64,000 nt of DNA from assembly GCF_937952055.1 (NCBI RefSeq), contig NZ_CALFYO010000021.1, positions 496,001 through 560,000 of the forward strand, given 5' to 3'. The DNA is from an uncultured Piscinibacter sp. (lineage in GTDB: Bacteria; Pseudomonadota; Gammaproteobacteria; Burkholderiales; Burkholderiaceae_C). The position numbers and the translations under genes are program-made. Under the pieces are notes generated by a model that saw nothing but the letters and a program-made list of their open reading frames with translations, searched no databases and was not told the origin of the DNA. Below, one piece after another: positions 34,859 through 41,175 of this stretch (its first letter is position 1; the number at the start of each line of letters is the position of its first letter).

Positions 34859-35497
34859 TCAGTGGCCGACCAGACCGTTGCGGATGGCGTAGACCGTCAG
34901 CTCGGAATTGTTCGCGAGCGACAGTTTCTCGAGCACGCGCGCCCGGTAGACACTGACCGTCTTCGGGCTGAGCTTGAGTTCCTCGGCGATGTCCGACAGC
35001 CGCTTGCCCGACGCGATCAGCACCAGGGTCTGCAGCTCGCGATCGGACAGCTTCTCGTGCGAGTTCTCCGCCACCGGCGCGGTGAGGCTCTCGACGAGCA
35101 TCTGCGCGATCTCCGGCGTGACGTACTTGCGCCCCTGGCTGACGGTGCGCACCGCCGTGACCAGCTGGGCAGGGTCTCCACCCTTGTTGACGTAGCCGAA
35201 GGCGCCGGCGCGCAGGGCCCGGATGGCGTACTGGTCCTCCGGGTACATGGAGACGACCAGCACGCGCATCGGCAGTCCCTCGTCCTTGAGAACGTGCAGC
35301 ACATCCAGGCCGCTTCGCCCACCGGGCAGGTTGATGTCCAGGACCAGCACGTCGCAACTCGTCGTGCGCAGCAAGGTGCGCAACTCGCCGTAGTCACCCG
35401 CCTCGCCGACCACCTCGATGTCCGGCGCGTCCGACAGCGTGTCGCGGATGCCGCGTCGAATCAGCGCATGGTCGTCGCAAAGAATGACCTTGATCAC
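34859..35497 (-). CDS. NarL-family response regulator
   Basis: 212 residues from a GTG (VIKVILCDDHALIRRGI) whose bases overlap the kinase stop as GTGA at 35494-35497. The receiver domain has acidic DD and phospho-acceptor Asp in VLVLDINLPGGRSG near residue 54. The C-terminal LuxR-type helix-turn-helix runs from KLSDRELQTLVLIASGK to LSPKTVSVYRARVLEKLSLA. It is translationally coupled to the REC-HisKA_3 kinase upstream, so they are cognate. Targets are unknown; the adjacent, divergent chemosensory genes are possible but unproven. Confidence 0.92.
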   Translation of the reverse strand: MIKVILCDDHALIRRGIRDTLSDAPDIEVVGEAGDYGELRTLLRTTSCDVLVLDINLPGGRSGLDVLHVLKDEGLPMRVLVVSMYPEDQYAIRALRAGAFGYVNKGGDPAQLVTAVRTVSQGRKYVTPEIAQMLVESLTAPVAENSHEKLSDRELQTLVLIASGKRLSDIAEELKLSPKTVSVYRARVLEKLSLANNSELTVYAIRNGLVGH

Positions 35498-36639
35498 AGA
35501 GTGCCCCACTGTGAAGGATCGTCCGGCTCGTGGATGGAGGCCACCGGCATCGGCGCCGTCTCGAGTGACGGGTTCAAGGGTACCGAGAGTATCAGCGTCG
35601 TTCCGGCCGGGCCGCTGGACAGGTCGACCCATCCGCCCACCGTGCCGGCGCGCTCGTGCAGGCCGCGGATGCCGAAAGAGCGGGCCTTGGCGAGGTCCTG
35701 CTGCGACAGTCCACGGCCGTTGTCGCTGATTTCCAGCGACATCACGCCACCTGCCAGCGACAGGTCGATCTGCACGCGCGTGGCCCGGGCGTGCTTGGTG
35801 ATGTTCGTCAGCGCCTCCTGCGCGGTGCGGTAGGCCACCAGCGGCACGCCGGCCGGCCATGGCGGCGTCTGGCCGGGAAGACGCAACTCGCACGGGATGC
35901 CGGTGCGCTTCTCGAAGCGCGACGCGATCCATTGCAGCGCCGCCACCAGGCCTTGCTCGAGGATGGCGGGGCGCAGGTTGTGCATGATGCGCTTGCTCGA
36001 TTCGATCGCCAGCGTCACTGTCTCCAGGGCGGAGTTCACGCGCAGCCGCACGCCGTCATCGGTGGTGTGGCGGGCGATCCAGGCGAGGTCGAACTTGAGC
36101 GCCGTCAGCGAGCCGCCGACGTCGTCGTGGATCTCGCGGGCGATCGCCGCGCGCTCCTGCTCGATGCTGGTCTGCAGGTGCTGCGCCAGTTCGCGCAGGC
36201 GCTGCTTGGACTTCCCGAGCTCGCGGTCGGCTCGTTCGCGCGCATGGCGCGTCTCGGTGGCCTCCACCGCGTGCATCAGCGCCGGCACCAGCCGCGCCAG
36301 GTTGTTCTTCAGCAGGTAGTCGCTGGCACCGTTGCGCATCGCCGCCACCGCGGTGTCCTCGCCGATCTCGCCGGAGACCAGGATGAAGGGGATGTCGCGG
36401 CCACTGGCCTTGAGCAGGTCCAGGGCCACCAGGCCGGAGAAGCCGGGCAGGTTGAAGTCGGACAGCACGACGTCCCAGTCCTGCTCCAGCGCGGCAAGGA
36501 AGCCCGGCTCCGAATCGATGCGCAGCGCCTGCACCTCCAGACCGCCGCGGCGCAGGTGGGCCAGCGTCAGCTCGTGATCGAGCGGCGAATCTTCGAGGTG
36601 AAGCACGCGCAGCGCATGGTCGAGGAGCGGGACCGCCAT
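35494..36639 (-). CDS. Receiver-HisKA_3 sensor kinase (NarX/UhpB-type, soluble)
   Basis: 381 residues, no membrane segment. An N-terminal receiver domain (1-125) has LHLEDSPLDHE, Asp in VVLSDFNLPGFSG and the conserved Lys in YLLKNN. A coiled coil (130-160) leads to the HisKA_3 box EIHDDVGGSLTALKFDLAWI, whose His is the phospho-acceptor. The HATPase domain has AQEALTNITKHARA and ISDNGRGL. With a receiver at the input end, this kinase probably takes its signal from another phosphodonor. It pairs with the NarL-type regulator downstream by a GTGA overlap and is divergent from the chemosensory cluster (140 bp). Confidence 0.92.
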   Translation of the reverse strand: MAVPLLDHALRVLHLEDSPLDHELTLAHLRRGGLEVQALRIDSEPGFLAALEQDWDVVLSDFNLPGFSGLVALDLLKASGRDIPFILVSGEIGEDTAVAAMRNGASDYLLKNNLARLVPALMHAVEATETRHARERADRELGKSKQRLRELAQHLQTSIEQERAAIAREIHDDVGGSLTALKFDLAWIARHTTDDGVRLRVNSALETVTLAIESSKRIMHNLRPAILEQGLVAALQWIASRFEKRTGIPCELRLPGQTPPWPAGVPLVAYRTAQEALTNITKHARATRVQIDLSLAGGVMSLEISDNGRGLSQQDLAKARSFGIRGLHERAGTVGGWVDLSSGPAGTTLILSVPLNPSLETAPMPVASIHEPDDPSQWGTL

Positions 36640-36779
36640 GCGTGAAGTATGCCGCGCCTGCGCGAGGCAATCTGACCGGTTATTCGCGCCGACATCGCCC
36701 TTATGAATCCGGGGTCGCTGCCGAAAATGAACGCAGTCCCCGGCCCATGGTCGGGGTCAGCCTCTCTTGCGGAGCAACG

Positions 36780-37319
36780 ATGCCAGACCGCCTTTCGACC
36801 GAACCTGGCGAGGACAGCCCCTTGCCACTGATGGCCGCGGCCGATCTCCAGGACAACCTGATGACGGCCTCCAACGACCTCGATCGCCTGCAGCGCCTGC
36901 TCAGCGACGCGAGCGAGGCGCTGCTCGGCCATTTCTACGGGGCGTCGGGGCAGCTCAATCACCTGCTGCACGTGATGGCGCACCACCCGGAGTTCGATGC
37001 GCGCCAGCTGCACGACGCGATGCAGCACATGGCCGGGGCGATCACCGCGATGCAGTTCCAGGACATGGCCTCGCAGCTGATTCATCACACCAACACGCGG
37101 CTGCGCAGCTGCGCGGACCGCCTGGCCGCCGAGAGCATGGGCGACGACGAGGACGGCGAGGCCGTGATCGAGTCGGCCCCGCTGCGGCCCCGACCGCTGC
37201 CGCGCCGGCAGCCGCCCCCGCGCCCGCCGCCCTCGCGACCTCGCCCGCCGCCCCGCAAGCGCGCCAGCTCGAGCTGCGCGTCGGCCCTCTGGAGCAGCCC
37301 GAGCAGGCCGACAACCTGA
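36780..37319 (+). CDS. CheZ-motif chemotaxis protein, C-terminus read out of frame
   Basis: 179 residues as it stands. A CGGAG site precedes the ATG at 36780. Residues 20-120 are helical (LQDNLMTASNDLDRLQRLLS, then MQHMAGAITAMQFQDMASQL). QFQDMASQL matches the D-x3-Q active-site strip of CheZ phosphatases (FQDLTGQ in E. coli). After ESAPLRP (about residue 137) the frame turns into a low-complexity Arg/Pro tail (PRRQPPPRPPPSRPRPPP), which is the Ala/Pro linker of CheA read in the wrong frame. The true C-terminus therefore looks lost. A CheY-P phosphatase or similar accessory role is inferred from the motif and location before CheA. Confidence 0.7.
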   Translation: MPDRLSTEPGEDSPLPLMAAADLQDNLMTASNDLDRLQRLLSDASEALLGHFYGASGQLNHLLHVMAHHPEFDARQLHDAMQHMAGAITAMQFQDMASQLIHHTNTRLRSCADRLAAESMGDDEDGEAVIESAPLRPRPLPRRQPPPRPPPSRPRPPPRKRASSSCASALWSSPSRPTT

Positions 37320-38869
37320 TCAAGCTGTTCAAGGAGATCACCGACCTCGGCACGATCGAGCCGATCGACGGCGGCCAGTCGAGCGACGGCATGCGCCGCT
37401 TCAAGATCCTCACCACCAGCAACGACAGCGATCTGCTGGATCTGTTCACCTTCCACGTGCCGCGCGAGGCCGTCGCGCTGCTGCCGCTCGGCCCGGGCTA
37501 CGGCTTCCACGCGGGCAACCCCGGCGCCCCCGCGGAGGAGGAGAACAACGATCCGGGCTACGGCTTCTTCGCCGAAGCCCCCGGCGCACCCGCGGCCGAC
37601 GCCCAGCCTGCAGCGGGTGCCGCAGCGACGGCACCGGCCGCCGCCGCGCCCAAGCCCGCCGCGCGTCCCGCACCCAGGGCCGAAAGCTCGGTCGCTGCGG
37701 CACCCGAGGCATCGACGCTGCGCGTCTCCGTCGACAAGGTCGACCAGCTGATCAACCTCGTGGGCGAGCTCGTCATCACCCAGGCCATGCTGGCGCAGAA
37801 CAGCAAGAGCGTTGATGCGGCGCTGTACCAGCAGATGGCCGCCGGACTCGCCGACCTCGAACGCAACACGCGCGACCTGCAGGAATCGGTGATGTCGATC
37901 CGCATGATCCCGATGTCGATCGTCTTCAATCGCTTTCCGCGCATGCTGCGCGACCTCGCCGGCAAACTCGGCAAGAAGGTCGAGTTCGTCACGCACGGTG
38001 AGGCCACCGAGCTCGACAAGGGCCTGGTCGAGAAGATCACCGACCCGTTGACCCACCTGGTGCGCAACAGCTGCGACCATGGCATCGAACTGCCGGCCGA
38101 GCGCCTTGCCAAGGGCAAGCCCGAGCACGGAACCATCACGCTGTCCGCCTCGCACCAGGGCGGCTCCATCGTCATCGAGGTGCGCGACGACGGGAAGAGC
38201 CTGTCGCGCGAGAAGCTGCTGAAGAAGGCACGCGAGAAAGGCATCGACGCGCCCGACTCGCTGGCCGACGCGGAGGTCTGGAACCTCATCTTCGCGCCCG
38301 GCTTCTCCACCGCTGAGGTGGTGACCGACGTGTCCGGCCGCGGCGTCGGCATGGACGTGGTGAAGAAGAACATCACCTCGCTGGGCGGCACGGTCGAGAT
38401 CGATTCGGCCGAAGGCTACGGCATGAGCGCCAAGGTGCGCCTGCCGCTGACGCTGGGGATCATGGACGGCATGAGTGTCGGCGTCGGCGAGGAGTGCTAC
38501 ATCCTGCCGCTGTCTTCGGTGGTCGAGTCCTTCCAGGTGGAGCCTGGGATGATCCGCAGCATCGGCAACAGCGGCCGCGTGGTCGAAGTGCGCGACGAGT
38601 ACATGCCCGTGCTCGAGCTCGAGCAGGTGTTCAACGTGCCTCGCTTCGACTTCGAGAACGTCAGCGCGATCATGGTCGTCGTCGAGGCCGAGGGCGGGCG
38701 CGTCGCCCTGCTCGTGGACGAGCTGCTCGGCCAGCAGCAGGTCGTGGTGAAGAACCTCGAAGCCAACTACCGCCGCGTCGACGACGTGTCGGGCGCCACC
38801 ATCATGGGCGACGGGCGTGTCGCCCTCATCCTCGACATCGGCAGCCTGGTGCGCCGCTCGCGCCATTGA
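37178..38869 (+). CDS. cheA: CheA-type histidine kinase lacking its Hpt (P1) domain
   Basis: The frame becomes CheA-like at about 37178 with an Ala/Pro linker (APTAAAPAAAPAPAALATSP). A P2-like domain follows (LELRVGPLEQPEQADN), then a second linker, dimerisation domain (LRVSVDKVDQLINLVGELVI), HATPase (HLVRNSCDHGIELPAE, DVSGRGVGMDVVKKN) and a CheW-like domain to the stop. No Hpt domain with its phospho-acceptor His is in this frame. The open frame reaches back to 36767, but only as an out-of-frame copy of the preceding gene, and no convincing start codon exists (first in-frame ATG of the P2 part is 37391). A deletion spanning the end of the upstream gene and the Hpt region would explain this. 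The gene may be non-functional or misassembled. Confidence 0.72.
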   Translation, partial: PAAAPTAAAPAAAPAPAALATSPAAPQARQLELRVGPLEQPEQADNLIKLFKEITDLGTIEPIDGGQSSDGMRRFKILTTSNDSDLLDLFTFHVPREAVALLPLGPGYGFHAGNPGAPAEEENNDPGYGFFAEAPGAPAADAQPAAGAAATAPAAAAPKPAARPAPRAESSVAAAPEASTLRVSVDKVDQLINLVGELVITQAMLAQNSKSVDAALYQQMAAGLADLERNTRDLQESVMSIRMIPMSIVFNRFPRMLRDLAGKLGKKVEFVTHGEATELDKGLVEKITDPLTHLVRNSCDHGIELPAERLAKGKPEHGTITLSASHQGGSIVIEVRDDGKSLSREKLLKKAREKGIDAPDSLADAEVWNLIFAPGFSTAEVVTDVSGRGVGMDVVKKNITSLGGTVEIDSAEGYGMSAKVRLPLTLGIMDGMSVGVGEECYILPLSSVVESFQVEPGMIRSIGNSGRVVEVRDEYMPVLELEQVFNVPRFDFENVSAIMVVVEAEGGRVALLVDELLGQQQVVVKNLEANYRRVDDVSGATIMGDGRVALILDIGSLVRRSRH

Positions 38870-38906
38870 TCGCCACGTGCGGCCTTCCTCTTCCACTCCG
38901 CCAACC

Positions 38907-40385
38907 ATGAACCTGAACCAACTCAAACTCGGCGCGCGCCTGTCGCTCGGCTTCGGCGCCGTGCTCGCGCTCTCGGTCGTGATGGTCGCCATCGCCTTCT
39001 TCCGCCTGGCGAGCATCAGTACCGAACTCGGCCTCGCGCAGGAGTTCGAGCGCCGCGCCGGCGTCATGCCCGAATGGATGGGCAAGACGGATATGAACGT
39101 GATCCGCGCGCTGGCCATCGCCAAGTCGACCGGCCTGCCCGCGGTGGAGGCGCACTTCGCGCCGCAGATGAAGGAAACCTCGACGCAGATCAGTGCGCTG
39201 CAGAAGGACCTCGAGCCGGTGATCACGAGCGAGCGCGGCAAGGCGTTGCTGGCCGAGATCGGCGAGAAGCGCACGGCCTACATCGACATCCGCAAGCAGG
39301 TGGGCACGCAGATCAATCAGGGCGACCCCCTGGCGGCCGAGAAGACGCTCAACGAGAAGATGATGCCCGCCGCGTCCGCCTATCTCGAGGCGATGAAGCG
39401 GTTGAGTTCGTACCAGGCCGAACTGGCGAAGAAGAACATCGACGGGGTGCACTCGTCGATCGCCACGGCGAAGATGGTGCTGCTCGGCATGCTGCTGGCG
39501 AGTTTGGGCGTGGGCGCCGCGATGGCCTGGACGATCACGCGCTCGGTCACGCGGCCGCTGCACGATGCCGTGGCGGCGGCCGAGGTCATCGCCCGAGGCG
39601 ACCTGACCCAGTCGGTCGGCTCCTCGGCACGCGACGAGCTCGGCGAGCTGCTGCGCGCCCTCGGTCGCATGCAGGAGTCGCTGCGCACGCTGGTCGGGCA
39701 GGTGCGGCCGAGCACCGACAGCATCGGCACGGCGAGCGTGCAGATCGCCAGCGGCAACCAGGACCTCAGCGCACGCACCGAGACGGCGGCGAGCAACCTG
39801 CAGCAGACCGCCAGCTCGATCGAACAGCTCGCCGGCGCCGTCGGCCAGAGCGCCGACTCGGCCCGCCAGGCCAACCAGCTGGCCGCCTCCGCCGCCGAAG
39901 TCGCCCAGCGCGGCGGCTCCGTCGTCTCCCAGGTGGTCTCCACCATGGACGAGATCAACGCCAGCTCCAAGAAGATCGCCGACATCATCGGCGTCATCGA
40001 CGGCATCGCCTTCCAGACCAACATCCTCGCCCTCAACGCCGCCGTCGAGGCCGCCCGCGAGATCAAGGGCCTGATCGGCGCCTCCGTCGACAAGGTCGAG
40101 ACCGGCTCCAAGCTCGTCGCCGACGCCGGCTCCACCATGAACGAGATCGTCGCCAGCGTGCAGCGCGTCTCCGACATCATCGGCGAGATCACCGCCGCCG
40201 CCGCCGAGCAAAGCGACGGCATCGGCCAGGTCAACACCGCCGTTACCCAGCTCGACCAGATGACGCAGCAGAACGCCGCCCTCGTCGAGCAGTCCGCCGC
40301 CGCCGCGGAAAGCCTCAAGGAGCAGGCCCTGCGCCTGAACCAGGTGGTCGGCACCTTCCGCGTCGAGACATCCGCCTTCGCCTGA
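38907..40385 (+). CDS. Methyl-accepting chemotaxis protein with deleted signalling hairpin tip
   Basis: 492 residues. A first membrane helix (about 12-32), a short four-helix-type periplasmic domain (33-190), a second helix (about 193-212), a HAMP domain (ITRSVTRPLHDAVAAAEVIA) and a long cytoplasmic coiled coil. At residues 384/385 the sequence runs ILALNAAVEAAR directly into EIKGLIGASVDKVE. The universally conserved tip AGEQGRGFAVVA and about 15 more residues, which contact CheA/CheW, are missing in frame. Codon use also changes near residue 318 toward C-ending codons. The start MNLNQLKLGARLSLGFG is normal. Signalling to CheA should be impaired if the sequence is correct. Confidence 0.88.
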   Translation: MNLNQLKLGARLSLGFGAVLALSVVMVAIAFFRLASISTELGLAQEFERRAGVMPEWMGKTDMNVIRALAIAKSTGLPAVEAHFAPQMKETSTQISALQKDLEPVITSERGKALLAEIGEKRTAYIDIRKQVGTQINQGDPLAAEKTLNEKMMPAASAYLEAMKRLSSYQAELAKKNIDGVHSSIATAKMVLLGMLLASLGVGAAMAWTITRSVTRPLHDAVAAAEVIARGDLTQSVGSSARDELGELLRALGRMQESLRTLVGQVRPSTDSIGTASVQIASGNQDLSARTETAASNLQQTASSIEQLAGAVGQSADSARQANQLAASAAEVAQRGGSVVSQVVSTMDEINASSKKIADIIGVIDGIAFQTNILALNAAVEAAREIKGLIGASVDKVETGSKLVADAGSTMNEIVASVQRVSDIIGEITAAAAEQSDGIGQVNTAVTQLDQMTQQNAALVEQSAAAAESLKEQALRLNQVVGTFRVETSAFA

Positions 40386-40420
40386 CCCATCCCCCTTCAG
40401 CCCAGCCCGCGAGACAACCC

Positions 40421-40969
40421 ATGGACATGATCACCGACGCCCAGCACGTAGCCCAGCACGAATCCACCCGCGAGGCGACCCGGGCACAGACCCACGCCGG
40501 CGGCGAGTTCCTCACCTTCCGCCTCGGCGACGAGGAATACGGCATCGACATCCTGCGCGTGCAGGAGATCCGCTCCTACGAGCCGCCCACCCGCATCGCC
40601 AACGCCCCCGCCTTCATCAAGGGCGTGGTCAACCTGCGCGGCGTCATCGTCCCCATCGTCGACCTGCGCATGAAGCTCGGCTGCGCCAGCGCCGAGTACA
40701 ACGCCTTCACCGTCGTCATCGTCCTCAACGTCAGGGGCCGTGTCGTCGGCGCCGTCGTCGACTCCGTCTCCGACGTGCTCGAGCTCCCCGCCGGCTCCAT
40801 CAAGCCCGCCCCCGAACTGTCCTGCGCCATCGACTCCGGCTTCATCACCGGCATCGGCGCCGTCAGGAACGGCAACGGCGACGGCGCCAGCGAACGCATG
40901 CTCATCCTCATGGACATCGAGGCCCTCATGGCCAGCGCCGACATGGGCCTGATCGACCGGTCCCGCTGA
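40421..40969 (+). CDS. cheW: Chemotaxis coupling protein CheW
   Basis: 182 residues. The CheW fold begins at about residue 27 (GEFLTFRLGDEEYGIDILRV) with the family strips GVVNLRGVIVPIVDLRMKLG and VGAVVDSVSDVLELP. It links receptors to CheA. The N-terminal 25 residues are His/Thr-rich and not conserved. It follows the receptor by 35 bp and shares the C-ending codon style of the receptor's second half. No cheY, cheR, cheB or cheD follows in the window, so the cluster is shorter than usual. Confidence 0.93.
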   Translation: MDMITDAQHVAQHESTREATRAQTHAGGEFLTFRLGDEEYGIDILRVQEIRSYEPPTRIANAPAFIKGVVNLRGVIVPIVDLRMKLGCASAEYNAFTVVIVLNVRGRVVGAVVDSVSDVLELPAGSIKPAPELSCAIDSGFITGIGAVRNGNGDGASERMLILMDIEALMASADMGLIDRSR

Positions 40970-40998
40970 GCCCCTCATCCTTGCAGGACGACGTCCAC

Positions 40999-41118
40999 AT
41001 GACCGCCCATGCCATCGCCCACGCCGATGCCGACACTTCGCTCGGCCGCACTGCCGACCTGATCATGCTGATCACGCTGGGCGCCTTCTCAGCCACTGCG
41101 CTGGCCATCGGCCAGTAG
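40999..41118 (+). pseudogene. 39-residue membrane stub, possible chemoreceptor N-terminal remnant
   Basis: An ATG at 40999 opens 39 codons: a polar head (MTAHAIAHADADTSLGRTAD) and one hydrophobic helix (LIMLITLGAFSATALAIG), ended by TAG at 41116. The same frame continues for only 14 more codons. The composition resembles the N-terminal cytoplasmic tail plus first helix of some membrane chemoreceptors, and its place after cheW fits a second receptor gene. Its C-ending codons resemble cheW. It could instead be a genuine small membrane peptide. Confidence 0.4.
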
Positions 41119-41175
41119 CAGGCGCTGGCGGCATTCCGCCTGGCCGCCAGCCCCGCCTGATCCGGGCCCGGACCG

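Noticed and set aside
36767..37177. N-terminal extension of CheA in its own frame back to 36767
   Set aside because: It is the out-of-frame shadow of the CheZ-motif gene, basic and low-complexity, with no Hpt features.
37150..37200. Programmed -1 frameshift joining the CheZ-motif gene to CheA as a single protein
   Set aside because: No slippery heptamer in the required phase is visible, and a fusion would still lack an Hpt domain; a deletion is the simpler explanation.
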